Shown piece after piece: positions 33,923 to 47,059 of a stretch of 64,000 nucleotides of DNA (the stretch's first letter is position 1; each line of letters opens with the position of its first letter). Both the position numbers and the translations under genes were made by a program. The DNA is from Ganoderma boninense (Eukaryota; Basidiomycota; Agaricomycetes; Polyporales; Polyporaceae), in contig PJEW03000013.1 in NCBI GenBank assembly GCA_002900995.3, forward strand, positions 444,208-508,207, read 5' to 3'. The notes under the pieces were generated by a model. That model was not told the origin of the DNA, searched no databases, and saw only the letters and a program-made list of their open reading frames with translations.

Positions 33923-36900
33923 GTGAGCTGGGATCGATGGCGTCAAAGGTGCAACAAAGAGGAATAATATTCGGGGAAACATACCAGCAACGACGTAATA
34001 TATGTAAGTATGGTCGCTGGATGGTGTGGAAAAGCTGTATGAGAATGAATGTCCGGGGGGCAGACCAGGGGAAGTAGATCCCGGGGAGGGGGGGCAGGGG
34101 AGGGGGAGAGACGGGGAGGGGCAAAGAAGGGCAGGACCCTCAATAAGAGGCGGAAAATGCCGGGGTAACGTGGTCTCCCTAGTGACAACTTTGGGCATTC
34201 TCAGGAATAGAAAGCTACGGAACTAGAATTGACCATGAATGTGGTGCCGTTCAGGCATCTTGAGCAAGCTCATTGTGACCTGTTGCTTGTGACCTGTTTA
34301 TCAAGGTTAGGATTTGACGAGCATCCCGGGAGATGGATATGTCCCGCAATTCCACAATAAACCCGCCGATTGTCCCGTAAAAGTTGGGAGGCATGCCGAA
34401 TAGAAGGATCCGAGCTGTCAGCGTCAGCACAACGCCATAGTAGCCGCATCATGAGCTGCCTCCTCGTGCCTGGGTCGGAGCTATGGAGAATATCAAACTG
34501 CCACGACAATTGCACGGTACCTGCTGGTACCTGTCGGGAATAAAGTGCTGTGACGGAAGGCTAGGGGTGGGCTCGAATCCACAACCGCCGAGAGATTGCT
34601 TTGTGGCTGTGACAGGCGCTGACAGATTGCGAGCGCATTCGAGACATCTGTCAAGAAAGGCAAGGATCAGTCGGGCAGTTACATCACTGTGTTTGGGAGC
34701 ACGTTGAATTTGAACGGGTACTTGGGAATTACGGTTTACAAGTCAAGCTCTCGGCACGCGATTTAACGGAATTGTGGCCCAACTGCGCATTCAGAGTCAC
34801 ACCGGATCAGCAGGGTTCCTTCCAATCTAGAGTAAAGAGTGTCTTACTTTTTGTCGCTTCCTATCTTGTATCTTGTATTGCTGCCCCACGATCGGTGAGC
34901 GATGCGTGGTTCAGCATGCCCCAAATCTGCCGTATCTGGTCCGCGCGGTCTACGAGGCTGCAGGCATCTTCTGGGTGCCATCCCCGTCGCCGACGAGACC
35001 CCCCGTTCCTGTGCAAGGGTCTTGTTCGCTACCCTTGGCCCCTTCTGAGGCTTTTGTGAGCGCTTGGTTCGCGGCGATGAGGTGCCGATATGAAAATTCA
35101 CGTCCGCTAGTGGAACCTACATGGCACGACAGGATGTTTAGGAGAGAGACGCCGCCCCAGCTCCCATATGACTGGCAGGCATACCAGAGACGCGTAACTC
35201 CCCATCAAACTCCATCCCACTCTCAAATGGCTTGATACGCTTGTCTGTGATATCGAGACGAATGTATGTTACGAACTGCTGGGGCAACGGAGCCTGTTCC
35301 AGCAGCATCAGGGAAAACCTCCATCTATAATGAGTAATAATGAGTGCTAGTAGAAGAAAATTAGTCCGTTAGCTCAATTATCAAGGTCCGGCTCCTGGAA
35401 GAGGTAAACGAGACATAATTATTTACTGAAAAGAGCCAATATTCCCCCATAACCAGGGATCACTTGCCTCCGATGCCGTTCACACAAAGAGCGAGATATA
35501 TAAACACTATTTGCATTGAAGGTAGACTATGTAACAACAACGCGGCCATATTGGCTACAACTACGATGCAAGTAATACATCCTCCCGTACACATGACTAT
35601 AGCGACAACAATCACAAAGCCAAAAAGACCATTCATCAGCTTATCAATGTTCAAGACAGGGTAGAAGACCACTCACGCTCACAGAAACAGAAACAGCGAA
35701 GCAATGGGAAACACTATGCACGGAAAGAATTAGATGGACGCACCTGAACCGAAAGGATCATACGAGATGAAGGTGCCGGAGCGCAGTGAGAGATACTCGC
35801 CCCAGAACTGTGCAGACACAGTCAGCACAAGTCATCGCCATCGTGATAGAGGGAAAGGAAGAGGAGGGGGAGCAGGCGCACCTTGGTCTTGTTCAGAACC
35901 GCGTCCACGAGCGTGGGCGTTGATTGCTCCGGGGATAATGCAGCTGCGGATCGCAATGCGTGATGCGCAGTGGGCAGAGGTGGCGCTCTATGCTTGCACT
36001 AATCAGCCAACTCACCGCGTTCCAGATGTCACGTTCGACGGCGGGAACCCGACCAAGGCCAGGAACGGGTCCGACATCCTTCCTGAGATACGGGATGGCG
36101 AGGAAGTCACCGAAGATGCCCGCGGGTATAGTGGAGTAGTGATTACCTGGAAGGCAGTCAGTCTTGAAGCTCAAGGACAAGCGCGAGGACGACAGAAACG
36201 TTGAACAACGAAACAAACCAGCCCGAGAGAGCGCAGGGAAACGTCCGACCGTGACACGTCACTGGAGTAACACTGCCATTTCATGCTCAATGAGGGTGGC
36301 AGGGTCCTCGTTAACCACCACACTCAGCCCCAGTGGGACAGAAACAGTGTGTCACTCACCGGAGCAGTAGGTCGCGAGCTCCCGCCTCATCGCAGTCTAC
36401 CAGAGACGCCAAACCTCCAAACCAGACCACGCAGGACAAGTCAAAAGATACGAATCACCAGTTGAGATCAGCGAACCAGTGAACTGGAAGCTAGTTTGGC
36501 AGGGGAACTGGTCAGCAGCAGCGGGAGGGCTTTGACGTAGATGGAGGATGGCAACAAGAACTGACCAACTGCGCAGCGGAAGGAGTCGGGAAGAGCACCG
36601 TCCATTGACGCCCATGTTTAGGGCCGGCTCAAGCGGACTCTCGCAAAATGTTGTTGGCTGCCCGGTTGAGAAGGACGCCATCCAGCCCTGTTCCGGCCTT
36701 GCATTCAATGCAAAACTTATGTATGCCATTGAATACGATGATGGGAGTCGCAACTTGTTAGTAGGTAAGAGTTCACTCCCAATAATTTCAGTTAGTTTCT
36801 ATTATTTTCCGGTTATTCTAATTGATCTCTCGTTAGCGATGGAGGTTTTTCCTGATGAGGCGTACGTATTGACCCTATGTGGACCCCCAATCGCCTGGAA

Positions 36901-37728
36901 GCCTCCCCCCGAGCACATCCTCACCCGCGGCCTCGTCACGATGACGTCAAAAGAGTGATGTATGCTCTCAGGATGACGCCTCGACTGGATGACGATGATA
37001 GACAGAGTAAAGATGGAGCGACGTGACCGAACGCACCGTAGCATGGGAGATTGGAACGTTGACAATTGTGACTGGTTTACATATATAATTGAATCTTGTG
37101 CGGTCTTATGAAGGACATTGGCGTGGAAAGAGCCTGTAGTACTGCGCCTGACGGCGAAGCGGTCCATAAGCATGGTGAACAACCGAAGAGGATGGGTGGC
37201 GTGACCTCCCGTCAGGCACGCATCAGCTTCGTTGACAGCTAGTTTGTGACAGCGTGACAAAACTTCTGCGCCACTTCAGTTTCCTGCATGGGAAGTTGCC
37301 AGGAACGCCTCGATATACCTGCCTTATAACCGCGACTGCCCTCCTTCTCTGAGTCAGGCTTCCCGTATATGTTCATTTCCGGTAGGATTTAGCAGGTGCG
37401 GATATATACTATTATCTTGGGGACTCGGCTTCGGTGCCTGGGAGTCGGATACGACTCGCAGCGACTGGATGCATGGGCAACAATGTCGGAAGGAGAGGAA
37501 TGCTTAATGCAGACACGATGCATGTGGGAACCCGAACAACGAGCTTCACAGACGTCGTGGTGTTGGGTACGGCGATGTGTGACACTCGACGCGCCTGAGC
37601 GGACCAGCGGGAGTCATGTCCTCTGTTTGATAACTCGGGGCAAAGCGCTATAGACCTCCCTCTCTCTCGCACCGTACCTTGCCCGTTCCCTCTCTCCATC
37701 CATTTCGCCATTGCCCACCCTCCATACA
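33923..37728. other. 3.8 kb without a recognisable gene
   Basis: G-rich tract at about 34050-34120. The minus strand at 35460-35672 encodes a hydrophobic stretch (FGFVIVVAIVMCTGGC) that could be a membrane-protein exon. Minus-strand pieces between 35.9 and 36.75 kb have splice-like borders, but I could not assemble a known family. The promoter of the sirtuin gene should lie near 37.6-37.7 kb, where there is a CT-rich tract (CCTCCCTCTCTCTCGC) just upstream of the start. Confidence 0.3.
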
Positions 37729-39187
37729 ATGACAGTGTTCCTGCCGCTTGACGCGACTTCTTCCTTTCCGTCGTCACCCGCGTTCCTAGTGGTCTCGCAC
37801 AACCCAGTGGATCATGTCAAGCAAGTCGTTCAGGCCATTGTCAAGGCACGCAGGATTGGTGTAGTCTGCGGTAAGAGGCCATAATCACCCCCTCCCCCAA
37901 GATTCTAGCCATTGTCTAACCATTTTGCGTAATGCTTGGAATCGATTATACCTGCAGGTGCAGGCATCTCTGTTGAAGCGGGGATTCCGGATTTTAGATC
38001 GTCGGAGGGGCTGTTCCAATCCTTGAAGAAGGACCACCCCCGGCTCGTTTCAGGTAAAGCCATGTTCGATGCATCAGTTTTTAGAGTGTGTAGCATTTCA
38101 TATCGTGCTTTCCTAGCTGGTTCATGTTAACGTGACGTTTACAGTCTGAAGATACAACGTCCCAGTTCTACCAGATGATCGCACGACTATCGCAGCTCTC
38201 CCAGGCGGCTGAGCCAACGAGATTCCATCGATTCCTCCGAGTCCTCGACGATCGTCGACGTCTCATCCGAGTCTATACGCAAAATATCGATGCACTCGAG
38301 GAGAAGTCAGGTCTCACGTTCGGTGTCCCTAGGGAAGATTCAGTGGAGATCCAGCGTGCTTCCCGCAAGAGGAAAGCTTCAGGCCACGATGCGTCCACAA
38401 CAGAGATCCCTAACCGTATCGCCCAACCCCCTAGGCCTTCAACGAGTCGAACTCCTTCACTCCTTGTGGAGACTCCCAGATGCATCCCACTTCATGGCAC
38501 CCTCCAGCTCATGCATTGCATCGCACGCGCACATTCGTATCGTCTACCTGACTGCATCGACTCCTTGGCCTCCGGGACCCCTCCTCCTTGTCCTCAATGC
38601 ACTGCCCTTGATCAGACGCGGCGGCTTCTTGGCAAGAGGTCTCACGGCATTGGCAAGCTGCGACCGAGCGTGGTGCTTTACAACGAACACCACAAGGATG
38701 GAGAACTGTTAGGGAGCATCGTCGAGAAGGATCTGACGGGATTCTCGCAGGGTAATGGACGCGCCGGAGCGGACCTCCTTCTGGTAGTCGGGACGAGTCT
38801 TCGCGTCTCGGGCACGAAATGTATCGTTCGCCAGTTTTCTAAGGTAGTGCGACATCAGGACACCACGACGGATGGAGCCCTTGGCCAAACTCAGGCAAAC
38901 AAGATAACGCTATCTGCCCACGATTCAGCGACACAGACCCCTTTTCGCGATGCACCACGGGAAGAGACGACGAGCTATCCATCCGGACGATTTACTTGAA
39001 TCTAGATTTTCCCGCTGCGAGGAGGGAGTGGGAGGGGGTGTTCGACGTATGGGTACGCGGGGATGCGCAGACGTTCGCTACGTTGGTCCTTGAAGAGATA
39101 AAGAAGGAGGAACGAGCGCATGAGTTGGCGAAGGAGCGGACGCGGAAGACAGGCGGAAGCGACTGCAGAGAATACGAGGAGGACTGA
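37729..39187 (+). CDS. Sirtuin (NAD-dependent protein deacetylase), Hst3/Hst4 type, probably damaged
   Basis: Starts MTVFLPLDATSSFPS at 37729; a phase-1 intron joins VC-GAGISVEAGIPDFRSSEG at 37958, and a second intron ends at about 38143. Sirtuin motifs are clear: GAGIS, YTQNIDALEEKSGL, LHGTL with the catalytic His (38493), CPQC, LRPSVVLYNE, and LLVVGTSLRVSGTK. Hst3/Hst4 enzymes remove acetyl groups from histone H3 Lys56 in the nucleus. Two oddities: the first zinc Cys pair reads MHCIARAHSY, with Arg (CGC, 38526) where the family has its second Cys; and the conserved end TIYLNLDFPAARREWEGVFD with FDVWVRGDAQTFA lies in another frame, so the upstream frame stops at 38999. A missed intron is possible, but none with proper phase was found. 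The product may be inactive. Confidence 0.8.
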
Positions 39188-42100
39188 CTGTGTGATCGCC
39201 GAGATCTAAACTTTAGTAGGGGCTACTGATTCCAAATCGCGCGGCAGTGCTCGTAGTTCTATTGGAAGCCAAAAGGGTGAGTTGTCCGTCACGTAGCAAT
39301 CTTGTCGCAGAAGCTTACCAAACCACTATAGTCCAGGTCACCTGTTCCTTAGGCTTGGACAGCGCGTATTGTGACAACTCATGCACTCGTATTCATCATA
39401 AAAAGTCCATCTCAAATATTGCGTGTCGTTCCCAAGTTGTAAGCAGGCTGGCTATGATACGCTCGACTAGTATTTGCACCTCCGGGCAGGCAGACGAACA
39501 CGGTCGCAACACAAGTAGTAGAGGCGCATAGGAAGCTAGCGACGAGTAATGATCGGATGTATACAGACGTTACACCACCATTCTGAAGCCATCATAATAA
39601 TTCAAAGGAGAGTATAGGAAATCTATGATGAATGTGCCGCGTGGTTCGGAGCTTGGACGTCCGCATCATGCATGGAGATGGGCGCCGTGGCTGTCCAAAA
39701 AGCTCCCTTCTAGAGTCGATGCCGGAGCGCACAAGGCTACCCATACCTCAACATGTCTGTTTTTGCGGCCTGTGACGACATTCTCCTCTTTTACACCCGC
39801 CTGCCGCTGGAGTGGACATTCATCTGGCTGAGTACCTCAATATTTCATGCTGCTCTCTCACTTGGACACTAGTGAATACTAGTCGTTCAATGCCGGGCGA
39901 GGGCGTCCCGGTCTAAGGCAAATCGTCCACAGTCCGGACCCGCTCGCCCTCGACTCTCCTCCCGACGTGTCGCGCTGCTCATCCGCCTCATCCGTCCTTG
40001 CGGGTGTGGGTACCTCCCCCCTTCAACAGCAATTCGTCCGATTCACTTGACAGCTTGACAGCGCTTGGTCCCACTTGACAGGCCTGGTCCAGATGATTCA
40101 AGTCGCTCCAAGTCACTCTGGGTTTCTCTGGATCAGGAGGTCCCCTTCTGGTCCAGAGCGAGATTAAGTGCTATTAAGGGTAACTAAGTGCGTACAAGTC
40201 AACCCAAGTGCGAAGGTACACTACGGAAGCACTACTGATCCATCGCCGCATACTCAGTCAAACCGTCCAAATACTACGATAAACACCTAACGGAAGCATA
40301 CAATGGATGTTAGTGATAGGTCCCACTCGTGACATGATAATCAAACGTACGTACCATGGTACCGTTCCGGTGACGATGACCGACCTGCCATCGCAGTTCC
40401 AGGCAGACTAGGAAAAAGTGGAAGGACGATGTTAGCATCCACGCCCACCAACTCTGGACGTCGGGTCGCCGAAGACAAACTCACCAGATGACCGCATTCT
40501 CTGGCTTTCCGTTGAATCTTGTACGCGCTTCAAGGCCCTTGGACGAGGCAGCTGAGTCTGAAGGGGATAGGACGCACAACCTGATGTCAGTAAGAATGCG
40601 TAAACAGGACAGGATGTGCGTTACCATATCTGAGACGCTGTAAAACAACATTGGAAAACTTACGAAGGTCTCACTTGCATTGAACTGCGTAGCCTGCGCC
40701 TACCTCCCGATTGCTGCGAGGTGTCTCCAACGTCGCGTGAAGGCCTAGTCTCGCTGCGCTGCGATAACCAGGAATCAAAATATTCGCTCACCGTCACTCA
40801 TTGAAGGCTCTTGTTAGGAAGGTAGAGCGAAAACAGATCTGTTGATGCCCGACCGAAAGACTGTTTTCGATAGGCAGATTTGAGCCGCGACCGAAACCAA
40901 GACGCGAATTCCGAAGGACAGTCATGGCAGGAAGGAGAGGGGAAGTTGACTATCACAGGCGATTCAGAAAAAGGGCAGAGGGCAGAGGGACGGGACAAGT
41001 TGCCAGACTGGGAGCTCGGAGGCTGGACGTGAGCGGGGGAAGGGAAGAACGCTGGCACTGCGGCGACCGTTCCCGAACGGCCAAAATACGTCGGAACCTG
41101 CCGGGGGCGGTTCAGGGCAGGCGGGCAGCGAGTGCTGGAAGAGACTTGGTGCGACACGTCGAGCGAGTGCATGGCCTAGCTGACATCGGATAACGTCAGA
41201 TGATAGACAAGTGCAAAGCGCCGATGAGATTCCAGCCGATTTCAGAGTATTCCAGAGAATAAGAGCGGTCAAGCTGTAGCAAGTGTCATCAAGGCGTTCA
41301 GTAGCCTCAAGTGCCGCCAAGCTCCGGACGATTTGCTGAAGTTTCCATGCCAACCACCGACTCCATGTCATGATCTTTTCCCATCACAGTGTTCCACTCC
41401 TAAAGTATCCTGCTGTCTGCACTGGTCACATTCGGCGTGTGCCCGTACCCGCGAGGCGACGGTACAACTTACGGACACCGTAGGGCTGAGGACCCGCTCT
41501 CCTGTCCCGCCGTCCGAAATAGGATGAAGTGCGTTATGTACCAGCGCTCTTCCTCGATCAGCGACACTGGCAGGTGTCAAGCATGTCAAGCTTGTCAAGG
41601 CCGACGTCAACCTCCCTGTGAGTCTGGGGCCCGGGGTAAGTACTAAGTACCTAAGTATTATGTCGCATTCGCTGTGCCCTCAGGCAGCGAACGCGATACG
41701 AATGAGGGGCGCAGGTCGTACCTCTGACCCATTCAATATTCTTGCAGTACGATCCCGCTCCTCGTCCGAACTTATATCTGCGCAGCCACGCAAAGATTAG
41801 TGCGCCGATTGGAAGGACGTCTTGGTATCTGGGTATCCATCTATGTATTGCGAACTCGCCGCACCGCATCGCCTCCTCGGGTCCTCCGCTTCCGCGATCC
41901 CCTCCTGACGCTGTTGCGGGGACCTCAAATGAGGACGGACGCATGGTGATGTTCGTGGTCAGCGAGAACTTCGCGGGCGCGTCCAAAAAACCTTGTCGAA
42001 GTGAAGGTCGTATTTGTCGTCGGCCTGAAGTCAGTTAATGATCAGTTCCCGGGCGTTGGCGAGACTACTGTAGTACTGAAAGGCGGCGAATCTCGTGCCC

Positions 42101-43186
42101 TTCTCATGTGTTGTGCATTACTTATGGGCAGAACGGACGGGGAACTGACCAGTAACGCTAAGGACCTTCCCATGTATGACCGGTACCGGGGGTGGGCCGT
42201 GCCACGCATGATCGTTTCCTCAACCGGCCGTGTTCCGCACGACCCCCCGCGAACTTCCTGGGCATGCTCATTTACGCCCTGCGCCACGCGTCATCCGCGA
42301 GGGAAGCAAAGCGAAGGGTTTGGAAATACACTTACTGACGGATCGCTCCGTTCATTGCCACACTCTGTCCTGAATCGCGGAGCCGAACTTGGCGCACGAT
42401 CGCGAACTGGAGGACGTAGCGCTAAAGATCCTGGCTGAGTGCCGCAGAGAGCCGTTTGGCGGTGTTCATGGCTCCGAGCGAACTCAGAGCCGTGCCTGGT
42501 CTTGGCTGAACCGCACAGTGGCACCCCAAACTGACCTCTCAGGGTGTTCCAGGTCACGAGGCAGCTGTCACAAGGAATTCGTGACGAAGAACATCATCGG
42601 AGATCCTCCTCCTCCTCGGCGAAGCCCTGACGGTGCCACCCGCCCGAAGGCATGGTAGTCAGGGTGCATGCCGCGTGTTCCACTGACGTACGTCCAGGCA
42701 TGCAAAATTCAGAATTGGGTCGGTCGGCCTTGCGCCACAGCCTGCACGCAACCGACGAGCTTCGACCGTTGGGCCCTTTCGCATCGACTTCCAGGACTCA
42801 ACAAAGTTCGGCGGCGCATTTGTCACGGTTCGCAAGTTGTGACATGTCAAACGGCCAAAACGATGCCTTGCGGTAAGCTAATCGCTAGAACTTAGAGGGC
42901 TCCCACTTCCTTACCGGGACAGGGCGGACCGTTAACGAGTATGGCGTCAGACGGACGACCGCCGTCGCAGTGCCACTTATTCTAGTAAGCCGACCCCCCC
43001 TTGAGAGCTCTGAGACGAGAACACACGTTACGTCTGCTACACCGTGACTGCGGCGCAGTCAGATAAATAAAGGTAAGCACCCTCGCTCCATCTGCGGTCC
43101 CCGGTCTCTGACCTGCGCCTAGGGCATCGACGCCCGACAACATTTCGACCTCGCACAGGAACCTCGCCAGCATCCCCACAAATACC
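39188..43186. other. 4 kb without a recognisable gene
   Basis: 39.2-40.3 kb and 40.3-40.8 kb show only short frames. 40.8-42.9 kb has overlapping frames of 90-150 codons on both strands with no family signature. Short internal repeats of GTCAAG and CAAGTC type occur at about 40.05-40.2 kb and 41.58-41.6 kb. I see no RNA gene or intact element. Confidence 0.35.
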
Positions 43187-44700
43187 ATGCCATCGCAGTC
43201 AGGTACGCCTTCCTTGTCCACTTTCGCCACTTGTTCACGAATCGACGCGGGGTATCGTCTCCCTCCTCCGATTGCTACCTCTCAAGCTCGCCGCTCGAAT
43301 CCCACACCTCCACCGCGCACCGACAGTCCAGGCCAACGAAAGCTCTGGCTCATGGGCCGGTATGCCTGTCCCTCCGCCCGGGCCCTCAGGTCCGGCGACA
43401 TGCCCCCTGTAGGATCAATGGCAAATAGGGTCGCGAAGCTATCTTTGCATAGTTATACTGTTGGTATCCTCCAGAGACGCAAAATTCTGTCTTGCATCAT
43501 CGATTCAGAAGTTCTGCACCAAGTTGTTGCCTTCACGCTTTCTTCCTCGCAAGCAACCACCCCTGCGAGACGACTGGAGCTGACTACGGACTTCGCCAAG
43601 GAAGTGGAAACGTACGTAGTCAATGTTATGTTTTATCTGCATCTCGCGGTCCCGTTCAAGCCCGAGTTTCAGGATCATGGATGCCTTCTCAGTATGGTGT
43701 GGCTCCTGGGGTGCCAAGCCAAGGCTCGATATCCCGCCCGACGAGGCCGTAAAGTTACTTTACGAGGAAGCTAGTACGTGCCTCCATGCATCGCTTCCTG
43801 GCATCTAGTAACATCGTCATGGCAGTGGCTATCTCCGAGAAGACCGACATGAAGTGGTCATTCCTCGTCTTCACATTCGGTATGATTCGGGAGTTCTGGG
43901 GTATTGGACCTCCCTCTGACGAGCCCTTCGGAGACGAACCCCCTCATCCACCGCATGGCCCTTCTTTCCACGCTCCTACCATTTCCTATACCAATTCCCT
44001 CTCTCGGCTGGAAGGGAACACCGTAGTCACCGACGTTGAACCGACTGCGGTTGACCGTGGAGCTCTCCGTTTGTCCCACTCCCTTCCTTACCTAGCTCGG
44101 GGATCTTCAGCCCATATCGCGTCAACCTATTCTCTTCCGAATCAGGCTTTCCAGGCAATCACCAAGGCGACGAGTTCTGGAGAAAGTACCGCCGACAACA
44201 CTATTGCTCGTCACACCGCCCCAACCTTGGACTCTGACGCTACCTCCTTAGCTGTGACCCCGTCTACGCTCCCCGATGTCGAGATCACAATTTTACAACA
44301 CCCAGACCTCATCACCTTCCTATCCACCTTCGACCTCACATGTTTCTCGGGCTTCGAGCTTTCCACGCTGCTTCACAACGCCCTGGATTCCACGGGGCAG
44401 CGCAAAGCCGCAAACTGCAGAGTGCTCAAAGCCACGAAGGCGCAGACTTTGAGTCAACTGCATGAATTTCGAGAGATTCACGGGGCATATGTTGACGGAT
44501 TGCTCGACATTGTCCGTGCAACAAGACAATTGCACACGCGGGGACTACAGATGAAGGACCTCTTCGAGCAGCATGGTGTCGCTGTTCCTCCCGAGTTTCT
44601 TTCCGAGTGTCGCGAGCTCTTTACTTTCCTCAATGGCTTCGCAATCATCGTATATCAGTTGAAGTACCAGCAAGCGTGTTTCCAGCCTCCCGAGGCTTGA
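43187..44700 (+). CDS. Unrecognised multi-exon gene
   Basis: A likely start is ATG 43187 (MPSQS then a GTACGC donor). An exon at about 43.49-43.61 kb encodes IIDSEVLHQVVAFTLSSSQA. Another at about 43.68-43.77 kb encodes MDAFSVWCGSWGAKPRLD and DEAVKLLYEEAS, which joins through a GTGCCT donor to NIVMAVAISEKTDMKW. The last exon stays open for about 295 codons to the TGA at 44700. It has WSFLVFTFGMIREFWGIG, a long Ser/Thr/Pro-rich linker, then a helical C-terminal half (LDIVRATRQLHTRGLQ, FTFLNGFAIIVYQLKYQQ). I recognise no family. The long intact last exon and consistent codon use support a real gene; the upstream exon borders are tentative. Confidence 0.5.
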
Positions 44701-46783
44701 GGACGCGGTACTTCACTTTCACTAATGTACCACATTCCCATCCCTCGGCCACCCCTGTCCCCACGAATGATCTCTCTCTGTTACCGTATTTTCGTCGCAT
44801 ACTATCTTGTTAGCCAACTCATACTGTCACGCCGTTGATCATCGAAATTGCGGTCGTCGTATCTGTATCCCCTCTGCGATGTTATCTCTTGTATCTTTGT
44901 CTTGCAGTTTCTCAGCCTATTGGGGGTAGGCTTCCGTGGTGTGAGCAGTGAGCACAGCCGATAGGTAGGAGCACCGAACGGCGGTAACTCAAGGGACTAG
45001 TACCATGTTTTCACAGCCAAGTGTGCCGTCCAATGAATACACCGCCCGGGTTCGAAGACCTCTCAACTTGAATCAAGGAGGTAGACGAATGTGCACTGCT
45101 ACTGCGCGGAAGTAAACCTTCAGGCTGCTATAAAGGTACCGGTCAAACACAGAGACTCCCCATGAATATCAGTTCTCCAAATATGGTTTGAGAACGCCGA
45201 CGCGGTACGGTAAGCGCGACATTCGGAAAACCCTGTGCTCTTGCCTGGTCGAGCTAGGTTCAGAGCTTTTGTCATGGTGTGCCTTCTACACACGTGTATC
45301 CTGGGAACGAACAGGGTGCAGCAAGCTTGGATATAGGATCGGTTGCATTGAAAACGAACGGGAGAAATGGCTTGACAATCTGCCTCAAACATATATTGCA
45401 GGTACTAACATCGAGTTCTGCAAGCCGTATTGAGCAATAGAAAGTCTCGAAGCTTGGCTACACCCATCGTGGAAACGGCGACAAGTTGCTATGTACACAT
45501 AGCATACTCACTTACTGTGTCCGCTGTCAGCTTCGTCAGTGGGGAAACGTATGAAGATGAGCTGCCTTCTCCTTGATCCTCGGTGTTGACGTTGACGTTG
45601 AAAGGTCGTCCCGTGCGATGCTGGATGACATGGATCGAATCTACGAAGAGTCACGAACATAGATTAGACCTACGCACTGCCACCTTCCCGCCCCCGTGGT
45701 TGTTGAGCGAGCCAAATAGGCACGAAGATATGCTTGCGTCAAGTCATTGACGGGGCTCTCGAGCTTGGAGAGGCGCACGAGCGTGTCGATGTTGCCTGAG
45801 TCGGCGGAGCTCGCACGCCGATCCCCTGGGGTTGCGCGTCGCGTTCTTTATTCACTGTATCGTCCCACGCGAGCCGCTCCAAGGCAACCTGTCCTCGCCC
45901 GGTCAATCACTGTGGCTCCAACTCTCCATCAGCTATCCTGCGAGTAAACTAGGTCATCCACCATTGAAAGCTCGGGCCCTTGTTCGTGCACTTGATGAAC
46001 CGTGTGATGTGGTAAGGAGCGGTAGCCTTTGAGCATTTGGGCTGTGAAGGTGAACGTGGCGGGGTCCATGGTCAAGATGAGCATAGCTGACCCATTCCGA
46101 GATGCCTGCAAATTTTGTAGGGAGTAATACCTCAAGGGGAGCCCTTATGTAGTTCGATGATGTTTATTTTGAAGCCTTCGCAGCCATGGCACGCGCTAAG
46201 TGCCTTCGACCGAGTTTGGTGAACATCCTTCAAGTTGTAAGATGTCTAACGAAAAGAGAAGTGGGAAAAATGCAGGTCAACTTGTTCTTCGGGACCGTGT
46301 CTTACCCTCCGATGTGCAAGGGAATCTCCTTCATTTTTCTGTTGAAAACATACAGTCACCATCGTAGAGCTGGAGAAGGAAGGATAAAGTCAAACTGGCA
46401 CGAAGGCCAAACTTGGGCAGTTCGAGAGTTGAACACGGTCATTAGACGCGTCGTACGTTCGTACGTATGGTATATTCAACAGAGACTATGATCGGGCGTC
46501 CGGTTTCCATCCTGCAGACAAACCTCAGCCCCTGGTGCACCGTCTCGACATGCGTCCTCAACACCTTATAGTCCTTGGCTTTCCTCTCCCCCCTTATGGT
46601 CAACTCGCACCCGTTCCAGAGGCACTGTCCCCCTAATTTCAGGTGGAAGCGCTTTTTCAGATGGGTATACACCTGGTCCGCTGGCAGATGGTCAGGGATG
46701 GAGTACTCGCCCCATTTCCGTGGCTGCTCTTCTTCCCAGACCTTCTTGTGCGGTGGGTCTCTATCATCCCCCAGTTGAACTAT
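44701..46783. other. No recognisable gene
   Basis: Only short frames on both strands; no domain, repeat family or RNA gene recognised. Confidence 0.4.
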
Positions 46784-47059
46784 GAACTGGGTCTGGAGAC
46801 AAGAGCCGGAAATAGCTTGAGGTTGTTCACTACAGTGGAAGAAACCGAGCCTAGATAAGTAGCTCGGATGTGCACGGGCGAGGACAGCAACAGTGCTACG
46901 TACATGAGGGAGCAGCCGGCCCTGAACTTGGTCTGGAGGCAGGAGCCGGAAAGAGCCCGAGATTCTTCACTACGGTGAAAGAAACCAAGCCTCAATTAGT
47001 AGCTTGGATGTGCGCGGGCGAGGACAGCAACTATTTGACGTACATGAGGTAGTACCCGG
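46784..47059. repeat. 140-base tandem duplication next to a solo LTR
   Basis: Copy 1 starts at 46784 (GAACTGGGTCTGGAG) and copy 2 at 46924 (GAACTTGGTCTGGAG). Both carry GAGCCGGAAA, TTCACTAC, GAAGAAAC- or GAAAGAAAC-like, GCGAGGACAGCAAC and ACGTACATGAGG. Identity is roughly 80-85% by eye. Copy 2 runs directly into the target site of the solo LTR at 47060. Confidence 0.75.

Noticed and set aside
34560..34600. B-box-like GGGCTCGAATCC suggesting a tRNA end
   Set aside because: No matching A-box, D-arm or acceptor stem nearby.
35460..36753. Possible STE3-type pheromone receptor fragments on the minus strand
   Set aside because: A hydrophobic exon and a splice-like CIIPGAINAH piece were tempting, but the order, the transmembrane pattern and the key family residues do not fit.
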